Part shown: in pieces, positions 14,546-23,828 of the stretch
How positions within the stretch are numbered: position 1 is the stretch's first letter
Layout: each line of letters opens with the position of its first letter
The notes under the pieces: generated by a model
Databases searched by the model: none
Seen by the model: the letters and a program-made list of their open reading frames with translations, nothing else
What the model was told of the DNA's origin: nothing
Made by a program: the position numbers and the translations under genes
Source: Butyricicoccus sp. OM04-18BH
Lineage (GTDB): Bacteria > Bacillota > Clostridia > Oscillospirales > Butyricicoccaceae
Assembly: GCF_003481705.1 (NCBI RefSeq)
Contig: NZ_QULN01000007.1
Location: forward strand, 29,485-93,484
Reading direction: 5' to 3'
Length of the DNA: 64,000 bases

Positions 14546-15196
14546 TTACGTCTCGCGCTCTCCGAGCGCCTTTCCGATGCCGATATCGGCGCAGACGAGC
14601 GCGCCGCAGAGCGGTTTCGAGGCTTTCGCAAAGTGCAGCGGCTTGGTGCAGTCGAACGTTACCGTCGCGTCAGCCTGCACCGCGCCCTCCGCGACCTCGC
14701 CGCTGTCGGCACTGACGCCGCTCGGCAGGTCAAGCGCGAGCACAAACGCGCCGCGTTCCCTTTCCCTGCCCATCAGCGCACACGCCGCTGCGCCGTCCGG
14801 GCGCAGTTCTCCGTGAAACCCCGTGCCGTACAGCGCGTCAACGACCGCATCCGCGCCGAACGCCGCCTGTTCCGTGTCGCGCACGATCTCCGCCGCCGTC
14901 TCTGCGAGCCGCGCGAGATTGGTTTTCGCGTCCGCCGTTTTCGGCTCGCCCTCCGCGAGCAGCACGCGCACCTGCACGCCCTCCTTCGCCGCGACGCGCG
15001 CCATCACAAAGCCGTCGCCGCCGTTATTGCCCTTTCCTGCAACGATCAGCAGACGCCGGAGCGCCGGAACACGCGCTTTCAGCTCTTTCCACGCCGCGCG
15101 TCCCGCGTTCTCCATCATCTGTATGTACAGCAGGCCAGCCTCATTCGCCGCCCGCTCGCGCTCCTTCATTTCTGCCGCCGTTACCGTTTTCGCCAT
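14546..15196 (-). CDS. nnrE: NAD(P)H-hydrate epimerase (YjeF N-terminal domain only)
   Basis: The protein has 216 residues. AGKGNNGGDGFVMAR is the diagnostic YjeF_N motif, followed by DAVVDALYGTGFHGEL and the DLPSGVSADSGEV metal/phosphate site. It converts the R epimer of damaged NAD(P)HX to the S epimer, so that a dehydratase can repair it. Many bacteria have a fusion with the dehydratase domain; here only the epimerase part is present, so the dehydratase must be elsewhere or absent. Its start lies 12 bp after the stop of the upstream DUF4317 gene, so the two are probably co-transcribed. Confidence 0.88.
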   Translation of the reverse strand: MAKTVTAAEMKERERAANEAGLLYIQMMENAGRAAWKELKARVPALRRLLIVAGKGNNGGDGFVMARVAAKEGVQVRVLLAEGEPKTADAKTNLARLAETAAEIVRDTEQAAFGADAVVDALYGTGFHGELRPDGAAACALMGRERERGAFVLALDLPSGVSADSGEVAEGAVQADATVTFDCTKPLHFAKASKPLCGALVCADIGIGKALGERET

Positions 15197-15208
15197 GTTC
15201 CTCGCTCC

Positions 15209-16462
15209 TTACAGCGGCAGATTTTTGCCGTTGACGCAGGCTTCCTCGTCATCCTCGATCGGAACGAGCAGACACTTTCTGCCCTCGACGATGCCCGTGC
15301 GGATGGAAGCCGCGCGCTCCTCCGGCACATGAAGCTCGATGTTGATGCTGCCGCCCGTCACCCACGGCACGTCGTCCTCGTCGGTTTCGTTCGCGGCGTG
15401 CTGCGCAAGCTCCTGCTGGAGCACCGCAACCTTCTGCTCGAGCGCGGCGGTGTGCGCGCGGACAGTCCCTTCCTCGACCAGACGGCTGTCCAGCACGTTA
15501 TGCGCCGCCGGAGGCTGCTCGCCGAAGGTATGCGCGTAGGACTTTTCAATCTGCTCGCGCACCTTTTCGGGTACTTCCGCCTCTGCGGCAAGGCCGGAGA
15601 CCGCCTCCGACGTCAGCTCGACCGGCGGCAGACTCTCGTCCTCCTCACGCTCCGCGACCATCGCGCTGATGGTGCGCTGCATCTTGAAAAACGCCTCGTC
15701 TGCCTGCTCCTCATCCTCGCCGAATGCGTCAATAACAACATTCCTGAACGCGAGCTTGTCCTCGGCGGCAGTGCGCTGCGAAATGCAGCCGAGCACGTTT
15801 TCGATGAACTCCGCGTGCGACGGACGGCCTGTGCGCACATAGTACATCACCGCGTTCACATCGCTGCCGCGGTCGGAGAACGCCGGATAGACAAAGCCGA
15901 GGTCAGGCAGGCCGACCACCCAGTCGCGGTCGCGCGCGCCGATGCGGTTTTCGTCCTCCTTGTAGCCGAGCGCAGGCTTGGCCAGATCGACCGGGCAGAC
16001 CGCGCACAGCAGGTACTCGTAGATCTCCTCAGACTCCTCCTGCTCCTCGCCCGAGGTCGCCTTGGACGGCACATCATAGATGTCGTGGTAGACCAGAATA
16101 AGGTAGTTGCCGGGATAGCTGTACTCCTCGATGACCTTTTCGTACAGGCGGTCGAGCAGCTCCTCATTCGCGAGCCTGCTGTCGCGCAGGGTCAGCAGAT
16201 AGGTGCGGCGCTCGTCGGACGCCTCGTTCCGGTCGAACTCAAGCTCGAGCAGATTGCTGCCGAGCGTGCCGGAAATCGTCTTTTTCGCGATTTCAAGGTA
16301 CTTGAAATACTCGTCCTCCTCCAGCTCGGAGAACATATCGGTAAATTTGAGCACGATCTGCTTGCCGCTGTTGACGTAGCAGCCGCACATGCGGTCAAAC
16401 GTGCACTCTTTCTTTTTCAGCCGGCGGCGCAGCTCCTGCACATCGCCCTTGGTAATATTCAT
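15209..16462 (-). CDS. DUF4317 family protein
   Basis: The protein has 417 residues, starting MNITKGDVQELRRRLKKKEC, then CTFDRMCGCYVN and KQIVLKF, which are typical of DUF4317. This family is found mainly in Clostridia and has no established biochemical role. No signal peptide or membrane segment is present. The sequence is acidic and probably cytoplasmic; the later part (about 330-370) has Glu/Gln/Ala-rich helices that could form a short coiled coil. GGAGAGAC precedes the ATG. It is the first gene of a run with nnrE, and its promoter region faces that of rlmB. Confidence 0.8.
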   Translation of the reverse strand: MNITKGDVQELRRRLKKKECTFDRMCGCYVNSGKQIVLKFTDMFSELEEDEYFKYLEIAKKTISGTLGSNLLELEFDRNEASDERRTYLLTLRDSRLANEELLDRLYEKVIEEYSYPGNYLILVYHDIYDVPSKATSGEEQEESEEIYEYLLCAVCPVDLAKPALGYKEDENRIGARDRDWVVGLPDLGFVYPAFSDRGSDVNAVMYYVRTGRPSHAEFIENVLGCISQRTAAEDKLAFRNVVIDAFGEDEEQADEAFFKMQRTISAMVAEREEDESLPPVELTSEAVSGLAAEAEVPEKVREQIEKSYAHTFGEQPPAAHNVLDSRLVEEGTVRAHTAALEQKVAVLQQELAQHAANETDEDDVPWVTGGSINIELHVPEERAASIRTGIVEGRKCLLVPIEDDEEACVNGKNLPL

Positions 16463-16637
16463 AAGAGCAGTCTCTCCTTATTATATATAGAACACAGGCT
16501 GCCGGAAAAACGCCCGTTCCGCGACAGCCCTATTATATAGTATACTATTTTCCCCGGCACAAACGCAAGCAAAAATCTCTCCGGTCCCTTTTCCCGTTAT
16601 TTTCTTTTGCTGTTCCGCATTTTCCGTCGTTTTGACG

Positions 16638-16667
16638 TTGAAAAGCGCATCGGTTATGTGCTATACT
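16638..16667 (+). promoter_or_regulatory. Sigma-70-type promoter of rlmB
   Basis: TTGAAA (16638-16643) and TATACT (16662-16667) have an 18-bp spacer and lie 47 bp before the chosen ATG. Confidence 0.65.
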
Positions 16668-16713
16668 TACTCTATCTGAGAATATCTGCATCAAACATGG
16701 AGTGTATGAAAAT

Positions 16714-17484
16714 ATGGCATATGAAAAGAACCGCCGCCGCCCTCCGCAGGAGGATGACGGCACGCTGATCGAGGGCCGCAACGCCGTCCTCGAGACTCTG
16801 CGCTCGGGACGCGCGGTAGACAAGATCTTCCTCGCTGAGGGCGCGCATCTCGCAGACGTCGCCGCCGAGGCGAAAAAGCACGGCGTACCGACCGTGACCT
16901 GCGACCGCCGCAAGCTCGATCACATGAGCGTCACCGGCACGCATCAGGGCGTCATCGCGCAGACCGCCGCACAGGAATATGTCTCACTCGACGACATCTT
17001 CCGCGTCGCGGAGGAGCGCGGCGAAACGCCGCTCATCGTCGTCTGCGACGGCATCGAGGACCCGCATAACCTCGGCGCGATCATCCGTTCCGCGGAGACC
17101 GCCGGTGCGCACGGCGTCATCATCCCCAAGCGCCGCGCTGTCGGTCTGACGGCGGCAGTCGCCCGCTCGGCAGCCGGTGCGCTCGCCTACGTCGGCGTAC
17201 ACAAGGCAAACAACCTCGCCTCCACCCTCGACGAGCTTAAGGAGCGCGGCGTCTGGCTGTTCGGCGCGGAAGCCGACGGCACGGTAGACCTGTACGAAGC
17301 GCCGTTCGACCGCGCGACCGCGATCGTCATCGGCTCGGAGGGTCAGGGCCTCAGCCGCCTGACGCGCGACAAGTGCGACTATATCGTCAGCATTCCCATG
17401 CGCGGCCGCGTCAACTCACTCAACGCCTCCAATGCCGCAGCGGTCCTGCTGTTCGAAGCGCTCCGCCGCCGTCTGGGACACTAA
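16714..17484 (+). CDS. rlmB: 23S rRNA 2'-O-ribose methyltransferase, TrmH/SpoU family (RlmB-like)
   Basis: The protein has 256 residues from the ATG at 16714 (MAYEKNRRR), which has GGAG about 11 nt upstream; a GTG at 16702 overlaps that site. After a basic tail it shows the substrate-binding domain (LIEGRNAVLETLRSGRAVDK) and the SPOUT catalytic motifs: DGIEDPHNLGAIIRSAETAG (motif 1), IVIGSEGQGLSRL (motif 2) and SIPMRGRVNSLNASNAAAVL (motif 3). It methylates a ribose in 23S rRNA (G2251 in E. coli) or a related RNA. It is followed 21 bp later by the P-type-ATPase-like gene. Confidence 0.9.
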   Translation: MAYEKNRRRPPQEDDGTLIEGRNAVLETLRSGRAVDKIFLAEGAHLADVAAEAKKHGVPTVTCDRRKLDHMSVTGTHQGVIAQTAAQEYVSLDDIFRVAEERGETPLIVVCDGIEDPHNLGAIIRSAETAGAHGVIIPKRRAVGLTAAVARSAAGALAYVGVHKANNLASTLDELKERGVWLFGAEADGTVDLYEAPFDRATAIVIGSEGQGLSRLTRDKCDYIVSIPMRGRVNSLNASNAAAVLLFEALRRRLGH

Positions 17485-17505
17485 ACAGATAAAAGAGGTC
17501 ACATC

Positions 17506-19689
17506 ATGGATAAGAAAGATGAATTTAATCTGGACGAGTTCAAGGATCTGCTGAACGACGTTCCGGATGCCGGTGATTTCGACCTTGAGTCGATCATCGC
17601 CGAGGTAGAGGGCCGTGCCCCTGCCGAACCCAAGGCCGAGCCGGTGCACAGCGAGCCGGTACACAGCGAGCCTGCCCCTGCCGCCGCAGAGCCGGTGCGC
17701 GAGCAGCCTCCGGTAAAGACCGCGCCGAAAACCAGGGACAAGGCTGTGCCGGCCGAGCCTGACGCCGCTCCCGAGGCAGAGCCCGAGGACCCGCGTGCCG
17801 CACGCATTGCCGCGCGCGAGGCCAAAGCCGCAGAGCACGAGCAGAAGGCTGCGGAAAAACGTGCCGAAAAACGTGCTAAACGCGAGGAAAAGCTCGCAGA
17901 ACGCGAAGAAAAGCAGGCAGAAAAGGCCGCAAAGGCCGCTGCCGCTCCCCAGAAGGAAAAGGCGGAGCGCGTCTCGCGCAAGCAGGCCCGCGCCGCACGC
18001 ATCGCCGCCGAGCAGGAGGAGGAGAACGAGGACATCGAGGTGCTCGACCCTGACCAGTCCTTCCGTGTGTTCCGCCGCCGCAGCCGCGGTCTGAACGCGC
18101 GCTCCATCCTTGTGCTGATCCTCGCCGCAGCAGCCGCCTACCTGTCGCTCGCGCCGAGCTTCACGCAGCTCCCCCTGCCCTCGCTCGTCGACATTGTCGC
18201 AAACCCGACGCTCGGCATCGGCTCGCTGCTCGTCCTGCAGATCCTCGCCATCCTTATCGGCGTCGACATTTTCAGTCTCGGCTTTTCCGAGCTGTTCCAC
18301 GGCCGTCCGTGCCGCGAGACGCTGGTCTCGGTCGCGATCGTCGCGGCCATCCTGCACAGCGTTTCCCTGCTCGTATTCCCCGAGCAGAACGGTGTCACCA
18401 CGCCCTACATCGCCGCGTCCATCCTCATGCTCTACGCCATGATGCGCGAGGACCGCGGCCGCTACGCCGCCCGTGCGCGCTCGTACAAGGCAGTCGCGCA
18501 GGCCGACCAGCTGCTTGCAGTCTACAGCCATTACGATGACGTTGACGACGCCTGCCGCGCCGCAAAGGGCCCGCTTTTCAACAAAAACGACTTTTTGACC
18601 GAGCTGGAACGTCCGGACACCGTAGACCGTTTTTCCATGATCTACGCGCCCCTCGCGCTCGCGCTCAGCATCATTTTCGCGCTCGTCTCCTCTCTCGGCA
18701 GAGGTGAGCCGGTCCGCTTCTTCTGGGCGTTCTCGTCCATCACCATCGTCGCCGCTCCGATCGGTCTGCTCTGCGCTTTCGGCGCAGGCTACAAGAACAT
18801 CGCGCGCCGCCTGCTGGCCTCCGGCGCTGCGCTCGCCGGTGCGCGTCAGGCAAATCTGCTGCGCGGCACGGAGGAGGTCGTGCTCGCGGAGAACGACCTG
18901 TTCCCGACCGGCTCGATCGAGCTCGAGAGCATCAAGGCGGTCGGTCAGCTCGACGAAACGCGCATTCTCTCCTGCGCTGCGGCACTCGCAGATGCGGCAG
19001 GTCTTGAGCTTGGCCGCGCGCTGAGCGAAGCCGCCCGGGCGCATTCGGCGCTCCCCCTCACCGCCCACGACCTCCGCGTCGTTGACGGCGGTCTGACCGG
19101 CCACGTCGGCAGCAGCTACATGGTGCTCGGCACGGGCGCGCTCATGGTCAACATGGGCGTCACCATCCCGGCTGAACGCGACAGTCAGGTCGCGATGTAT
19201 CTGCTCGCGGATAATCAGCTTGCCGGTGTGATCACGCTGCGCTACCTGCCCACCAAGCACACCTACAAGGCAATGCGTCTGATGCGCCGCATGCACATGA
19301 ACGCCGTTATCGCCGCACGCGATTTCAACGTTTCCCCGGCGATGGTCGAGGAGGAATTCGATCTGCGCCGCGGCTTCGCCGACCAGCCCGATCCGGCAGG
19401 CGTTGCCCGCCTGCTCGACCCGCGCTACGCCAAGGGCGACGCTCCGGCCGCTGTCCTGACCCGCGAGGGCGCAGGCCCGTTCATGCAGGTGCTTCGCTGC
19501 GCCGACAAGCTCGCCGGTGCGGTACGCTCTGCGCTGACGCTCAGCACATTCGCCGGTCTGTTCGGCATGCTGATCGTGTTCTATCTCGTGTTCCAGAACC
19601 AGGCAGCCGCGCTGCCCGTGCAGCATCTGCTGCTGTACCTGCTCATCTGGTACATTCCGGTATTTGTCATCAATCAGCAGACGCACTGA
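17506..19689 (+). CDS. Membrane protein resembling a P-type ATPase that lacks its phosphorylation site
   Basis: The protein has 727 residues. Residues 1-180 are highly charged and Ala/Glu/Lys-rich (disordered or coiled coil), including many AEKRAEKRAKREEK-type repeats. About six membrane segments follow between roughly 195 and 435, and two more lie at the C-terminus. The order matches heavy-metal P-type ATPases: a TM helix with TIVAAPIGLLCAF where CPC is expected, then GARQANLLRGTEEVVLAEND, where the normal D-K-T-G-T has become LFPTG. An N/P-domain-like part follows (GGLTGHVGSSYMVLGTGALM, then LADNQLAGVITLRYLP), with no TGD or GDGxND loop. It cannot form the aspartyl phosphate, so it is a pseudo-ATPase or sensor. 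Co-transcribed with rlmB. Confidence 0.65.
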   Translation: MDKKDEFNLDEFKDLLNDVPDAGDFDLESIIAEVEGRAPAEPKAEPVHSEPVHSEPAPAAAEPVREQPPVKTAPKTRDKAVPAEPDAAPEAEPEDPRAARIAAREAKAAEHEQKAAEKRAEKRAKREEKLAEREEKQAEKAAKAAAAPQKEKAERVSRKQARAARIAAEQEEENEDIEVLDPDQSFRVFRRRSRGLNARSILVLILAAAAAYLSLAPSFTQLPLPSLVDIVANPTLGIGSLLVLQILAILIGVDIFSLGFSELFHGRPCRETLVSVAIVAAILHSVSLLVFPEQNGVTTPYIAASILMLYAMMREDRGRYAARARSYKAVAQADQLLAVYSHYDDVDDACRAAKGPLFNKNDFLTELERPDTVDRFSMIYAPLALALSIIFALVSSLGRGEPVRFFWAFSSITIVAAPIGLLCAFGAGYKNIARRLLASGAALAGARQANLLRGTEEVVLAENDLFPTGSIELESIKAVGQLDETRILSCAAALADAAGLELGRALSEAARAHSALPLTAHDLRVVDGGLTGHVGSSYMVLGTGALMVNMGVTIPAERDSQVAMYLLADNQLAGVITLRYLPTKHTYKAMRLMRRMHMNAVIAARDFNVSPAMVEEEFDLRRGFADQPDPAGVARLLDPRYAKGDAPAAVLTREGAGPFMQVLRCADKLAGAVRSALTLSTFAGLFGMLIVFYLVFQNQAAALPVQHLLLYLLIWYIPVFVINQQTH

Positions 19690-19696
19690 ATACAGC

Positions 19697-19729
19697 AAGG
19701 CTTCGAACTCCGGTTCGGAGCCTTTTTCT
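19697..19729 (+). terminator. Terminator of the rlmB operon
   Basis: AAGGCTTCGAAC (19697-19708) pairs with GTTCGGAGCCTT (19713-19724, one G-T pair), followed by TTTCTT. It lies 8 bp after the stop codon. Confidence 0.85.
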
Positions 19730-19769
19730 TTACCCTCAGCAGAGGGTGAGCAGCTTGCCGCCGCAGGCG

Positions 19770-19945
19770 ATGAGTGGCCGCCGTCCGGCGGCCGGAATGC
19801 ACCGTGTCCACGGCGGAGGAATGCCGGGCTCTCCCGGCGGAGACAAGAGGGGACAGGGCACCGATGGTTCCCTTTCCCCTCTTGACACCCCAGACCCTCC
19901 TTTGCGCCGCGACTTCCTTCGGTCGCGCGGCGAAATGGGGGTTGC
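19770..19945 (+). repeat. Structured intergenic repeat, family B, left copy
   Basis: It begins TGGCCGCC-GGCGGCC (hairpin) and continues with ACGGCGG. A long hairpin follows (CAAGAGGGGACAGGG with CCCTTTCCCCTCTTG), then CTTGACACCCCAGAC and CGCGACTTCCTTCGGTCGCGCG. The inverted copy at 20105-20275 has the same order of blocks with changed stems and loops. No coding gene is credible in either strand. Confidence 0.65.
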
Positions 19946-20104
19946 GGGGGCTCGGTTCCGTGCGTCGGACAGGTTATGGGATGCTTTACTGCCCTGAATT
20001 TTTCTTGCGTAAACCGCCGCGCATAACAGTGCGCGGCCATCCGGTGCAGAGCGCTTGATTTGCGCTGCGAAAAACTCCGCTTCCATCAAGAGCGTTCTCT
20101 TGGA
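19946..20104. other. Centre of the family B region: hairpin-rich, non-coding
   Basis: This short central stretch between the two inverted B copies holds several small hairpins (CCGCGCA with GTGCGCGG near 20020, AGCGC with GCGCT near 20050, CAAGAG with CTCTTG near 20087). No gene or promoter could be supported here. Confidence 0.4.
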
Positions 20105-20275
20105 GCACCAGACGCCCCTGTGGGCCCCCGCTTTTTAGACGCGCGACCGCAGGGAGTCGCGTCCTAAGGAAAGTTTGGGGAGTTAAGAGGGGAAAGAAAA
20201 CCTTGGTTGTCTTTCCCCTCTTGCCCCCGCCGTGGGGACGGCATTCCCTGGCCGCCGAAGGCGGCCAATGTCCAC
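20105..20275 (-). repeat. Structured intergenic repeat, family B, right (inverted) copy
   Basis: Read on the minus strand it has the same blocks as the left copy: TGGCCGCCTTCGGCGGCC, ACGGCGGGGG, the hairpin CAAGAGGGGAAAGA with TCTTTCCCCTCTT, CTTAACTCCCCAAAC and CGCGACTCCCTGCGGTCGCGCG. Pairing in each hairpin is kept although bases differ. Confidence 0.65.
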
Positions 20276-20478
20276 ACCCTCCGAGGGCGTAAACTCGCCT
20301 CCAGCGGTGCACCGCTGTATCGGCGGAAGGTCTGCCGTCAGCAGGCGGTAAAGAATTCAAGAGGGCGATGCCCCTTGGCAACATATCTTAAATTCCGACT
20401 GTCGCGTACACGATTTTATAAAACTATACAAAAATCTCGCTCCCGGCCCCGCGCCGCGCACGGATTGCAAATGAACGC

Positions 20479-20507
20479 TTGTGAGAAGCGCGCGAACGTG
20501 TTATAAT
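20479..20507 (+). promoter_or_regulatory. Promoter of lepA-hemW
   Basis: TTGTGA (20479-20484) and TATAAT (20502-20507) with a 17-bp spacer lie 34 bp before the lepA ATG; the ribosome site is AAGGAG. Confidence 0.7.
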
Positions 20508-20541
20508 AATGGCATATTCAATCAGATAAGGAGCTTTCGAC

Positions 20542-22353
20542 GTGAAAAATCGTGAGCAAATTCGCAATTTCTCTATTATTGCACATATTGACCACGGCAA
20601 ATCCACCCTTGCCGACCGTCTGCTCGAGCAGTGCAAGGCGGTCTCCGTCCGCGAGATGGAGGAGCAGCTGCTCGACAACATGGACCTCGAGCGCGAGCGC
20701 GGCATCACCATCAAGGCGCGCGCCGTCCGCATGGAATATCAGGCCGATGACGGCAGGACCTACGAGATGAACCTCATCGACACCCCGGGTCATGTCGACT
20801 TCAACTACGAGGTCTCCCGCTCTCTCGCGGCCTGCGAGGGCGCGCTGCTCGTCGTCGACGCGGCGCAGGGCATCGAGGCACAGACCCTCGGCAACACCTA
20901 CCTCGCCATCGACGCCGGACTTGAAGTCGTGCCGGTCATCAACAAGATCGACCTGCCGGCCGCTGACGCGCCGCGCGTCAAGAAGGAGATTGAGGACATC
21001 ATCGGCATCCCGGCCGAGGACTCCCCCGAGATCTCCGCGAAAATGAACATCAACATCCACGAGGTCCTCGAGCGCATCGTCTCCGACGTTCCGGCGCCTG
21101 TCGGCGACCCCGATGCGCCGCTCCGCGCGCTCATCTTCGACAGCCAGTACGACCCCTACAAGGGCGTTATCGTTTATATGCGCCTGCTCGACGGTACCAT
21201 CCGCCCGGGCATGAAGGTCAAAATGATGGCGACCGGCGCCGAGTTTCAGGTGCTCGAATGCGGCTATATGCTGCCGTTCGGCCTGTCTCCGCAGCAGGAG
21301 CTGTGCGCGGGCGAGGTCGGCTACTTCACTGCCTCCATCAAAAAGGTCTCGGACACCCGTGTCGGCGATACCGTCACCGAGTCCGACCGCCCCACGCCCG
21401 AGGCGCTCCCCGGCTACCGTCCGGCGCGCCCCATGGTCTTCTGCGGCATCTATACCGAGGACGGCTCCAAGTATCCCGATCTGCGCGATGCACTTGAAAA
21501 GCTCCAACTGAACGACGCCGCGCTGTCCTTCGAGCCGGAGAGTTCGGTCGCGCTCGGCTTCGGCTTCCGCTGCGGCTTCCTCGGCATGCTCCACATGGAG
21601 ATCATTCAGGAGCGCCTCGAGCGCGAGTTCGACCTCGACCTTGTCACCACGCTCCCCTCCGTCACCTACGAGATCGTCAAGACCGACGGCACGGTCGTTC
21701 AGTGTCACAACCCGCACGATTACCCCGACCCGGCGGTCATCGAGGAGGCGCGCGAGCCCTACGTCAAGGCCTCCATCATGACGCCGCAGGAGTTTGTCGG
21801 CAACATCATGCCGATGTGCCAGGACCGCCGCGGCATCTTCAAGGATATGCAGTACCTCGACGCAAACCTTGTCGAGCTGCACTACGAAATGCCGACCGGC
21901 GAGATTATCTACGACTTTTTCGACGCGCTCAAGGCACGCACCAAGGGCTATGCGTCGCTCGACTACGAATTTCTCGACTATCGAAAGAGCGACCTCGTCA
22001 AGGTCGATATGCTGCTCAACGGCGATCAGGTCGACGCGCTTTCGTTCATCGTCCACCGCGACAAATCCTACGGCCGCGCCCGCCGCATCTGCGAAAAGCT
22101 CAAGGAGAATATCCCGCGTCAGCTGTTCGAGGTACCCATTCAGGCGGCCATCGGCGGCAAGGTCATCGCACGCGAGACCGTAAAGGCGATGCGCAAGGAC
22201 GTTCTCGCCAAGTGCTACGGCGGCGACATCAGCCGAAAGAAAAAGCTGCTCGAAAAGCAGAAGGAAGGCAAAAAGAAGATGCGTGCGCTCGGTACGGTCC
22301 AGATGCCGACCGAGGCCTTCATGGCTGTGCTCAAGCTGGACGAGGAGTCATGA
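20542..22353 (+). CDS. lepA: Elongation factor 4 (LepA), ribosome back-translocating GTPase
   Basis: The protein has 603 residues, the standard LepA length. GTPase motifs: [14 protein letters not shown] (G1), RGITIKA (G2), DTPGHVDF (G3), NKIDLP (G4). The EF4-specific C-terminal domain is present ([19 protein letters not shown], then [21 protein letters not shown] and a Lys-rich end [15 protein letters not shown]). It acts on stalled or wrongly translocated ribosomes. It overlaps the hemW start by 4 bp (ATGA), a lepA-hemW pairing common in Firmicutes. Confidence 0.97.
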   Translation: MKNREQIRNFSIIAHIDHGKSTLADRLLEQCKAVSVREMEEQLLDNMDLERERGITIKARAVRMEYQADDGRTYEMNLIDTPGHVDFNYEVSRSLAACEGALLVVDAAQGIEAQTLGNTYLAIDAGLEVVPVINKIDLPAADAPRVKKEIEDIIGIPAEDSPEISAKMNINIHEVLERIVSDVPAPVGDPDAPLRALIFDSQYDPYKGVIVYMRLLDGTIRPGMKVKMMATGAEFQVLECGYMLPFGLSPQQELCAGEVGYFTASIKKVSDTRVGDTVTESDRPTPEALPGYRPARPMVFCGIYTEDGSKYPDLRDALEKLQLNDAALSFEPESSVALGFGFRCGFLGMLHMEIIQERLEREFDLDLVTTLPSVTYEIVKTDGTVVQCHNPHDYPDPAVIEEAREPYVKASIMTPQEFVGNIMPMCQDRRGIFKDMQYLDANLVELHYEMPTGEIIYDFFDALKARTKGYASLDYEFLDYRKSDLVKVDMLLNGDQVDALSFIVHRDKSYGRARRICEKLKENIPRQLFEVPIQAAIGGKVIARETVKAMRKDVLAKCYGGDISRKKKLLEKQKEGKKKMRALGTVQMPTEAFMAVLKLDEES

Positions 22354-23474
22354 TCACGCCCCGCCCGCTCGGCCTGTATCTGCATATCCCGTTCTGCGTG
22401 AAAAAGTGCGCCTACTGCGACTTTTATTCGATCACGGACGTCTCGCGCATGGACGCCTATACGAGCGCCCTCATCCGCTCCATCCGCGAGTACGGCGAAA
22501 AAAGCGCAGGCCGCACGACCGACACGGTCTACCTCGGCGGCGGCACGCCGTCGTATCTGGGCGGCGTGCGTCTCGAACGCATCCTTCACGCGGTCCGCGA
22601 GAGCTTTGCTCTGGCAGAGGACACGGAAATAACGGTCGAATGCAACCCGGAGAGCACGGACGCGGCGCTCCTCGACGCGCTGCGGCGCGGCGGCGCAAAC
22701 CGGCTTTCCTTCGGCGTGCAGGCCGCGCATGATAACGAGCTGCGCCGCATCGGGCGCATCCACGACTTCGCGAGGGCAAGGAGTGCCGTTCTGCTCGCAC
22801 ACGAGCACGGATTTTCCAACATCAGCCTGGATCTGATGTACGGTCTGCCCGGTCAGACGCAGGATATGTTTCTCGACTCGCTTTCGCAATGTCTTGCGCT
22901 CGAGCCGACCCACCTTTCCTGCTACGGCCTCAAGCTCGAGCCCATGACGGAAATGGGGCGCGAGGCTCCCGTCCTCCCGGACGATGATGCGCAGGCGGAC
23001 ACCTATCTCGCCCTGTGCCGCGTCCTGAGTCAGCACGGCTTTGAACACTACGAGATTTCGAATTTTGCCCTGCCCGGCTTCCGCTCGCGGCACAACAGCA
23101 AATACTGGGATCTTTCCGAATACATCGGTCTCGGCCCGGGCGCCCACTCGCTTTTTGACGGGCGCAGGTTTGCGTTCCCGCGCGACATCGCCGCCTTTAC
23201 AGACGGCACGGCCGCCGTGCGGAACGAGGAGGAAGTCCCCGACTTCGAGCGGCAGAACGAGTACCTTATGCTTCGTCTGCGCACCTCGGACGGCGTGGAG
23301 CTCCGCGACCTCGAGGAACGCTACCATGTCGACCCCGCCCCTTATGAGGCCGTGTTCCGCGCGCTGGCAAAGCCCGGTCTGACCGAGCTGAACGGCACGC
23401 GCTGGCATCTGACCGAAGCTGGCTTTCTCGTCTCAAACAGCATCATCAACATGATAACGGACGCCGCGACTTGA
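22350..23474 (+). CDS. hemW: Radical SAM haem chaperone HemW (coproporphyrinogen-oxidase-like)
   Basis: The protein has 374 residues from the ATG at 22350, which overlaps the lepA stop; the frame stays open further upstream but that part is lepA read out of frame. The radical SAM cluster motif is [10 protein letters not shown] (CxxxCxxC) near residue 17, after LYLHIPF. Other HemN/HemW blocks are [38 protein letters not shown] and YEISNFA. Members lacking the extra N-terminal Cys of true HemN act as haem-insertion chaperones. Co-translated with lepA. Confidence 0.92.
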   Translation: MITPRPLGLYLHIPFCVKKCAYCDFYSITDVSRMDAYTSALIRSIREYGEKSAGRTTDTVYLGGGTPSYLGGVRLERILHAVRESFALAEDTEITVECNPESTDAALLDALRRGGANRLSFGVQAAHDNELRRIGRIHDFARARSAVLLAHEHGFSNISLDLMYGLPGQTQDMFLDSLSQCLALEPTHLSCYGLKLEPMTEMGREAPVLPDDDAQADTYLALCRVLSQHGFEHYEISNFALPGFRSRHNSKYWDLSEYIGLGPGAHSLFDGRRFAFPRDIAAFTDGTAAVRNEEEVPDFERQNEYLMLRLRTSDGVELRDLEERYHVDPAPYEAVFRALAKPGLTELNGTRWHLTEAGFLVSNSIINMITDAAT

Positions 23475-23527
23475 CTTTCCAATTCGTCAGCAAAAAATTC
23501 ACATATACGCAAAATGGAGGAACTATT

Positions 23528-23797
23528 ATGCGCGCAGTAATCACAGTAACCGGCAAGGACCGCACCGGCATCATCGCCAAGATCTCGGCAACGCTTTATG
23601 AGCATCAGGTCAACATCGTCGACATCTCCCAGAACGTCATGGAGGATATGTTCGCCATGGTCATGCTCGTGAACATCGACAAGTGCACCGTTGACTTCAA
23701 CACCCTGATCGACCTGCTCGACAAGGACGGCGAGGAGCTCGGCATGAAGATCCACACCATGCACGAGGACATCTTCGACGCAATGCACAAAATCTGA
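23528..23797 (+). CDS. ACT-domain protein (UPF0237 type)
   Basis: The protein has 89 residues from the ATG at 23528, with GGAGG 8 nt upstream; the longer upstream frame has no ribosome site. It is a single ACT fold: RAVITVTGKDRTGIIAKIS (strand-helix, with the Gly that lines amino-acid ligands), HQVNIVDISQNVM, and the end GMKIHTMHEDIFDAMHKI. ACT domains bind small ligands, often amino acids. It stands 31 bp before a PFL/UPF0210 gene, the usual pair in Firmicutes, and may regulate that enzyme-like protein. The ligand is unknown. Confidence 0.88.
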   Translation: MRAVITVTGKDRTGIIAKISATLYEHQVNIVDISQNVMEDMFAMVMLVNIDKCTVDFNTLIDLLDKDGEELGMKIHTMHEDIFDAMHKI

Positions 23798-23828
23798 GCC
23801 GTTTCGGGCAAGCGAGGTTAACTGAATT

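Noticed and set aside
14048..16540. Open frame of 830 codons on the plus strand over nnrE and DUF4317
   Set aside because: It is the antisense shadow of well-supported minus-strand genes, produced by the GC-rich third codon position; the sequence is Arg/His/Leu-rich with no motif and has no ribosome site.
17416..20040. Open frame of 874 codons on the minus strand over the P-type-ATPase-like gene
   Set aside because: Low-complexity, antisense to a gene with membrane-protein features and running into a repeat region; no ribosome site.
19736..20384. Two minus-strand frames in the gene-free region before lepA
   Set aside because: They share short similar pieces only because they lie over the two copies of repeat B; they are Pro/Arg-rich with no ribosome site.
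20518..22056. Open frame of 512 codons opposite lepA
   Set aside because: Antisense to lepA, which is unmistakable; composition is Asp/Val/Arg-rich as expected for the complement of GC-rich codons.
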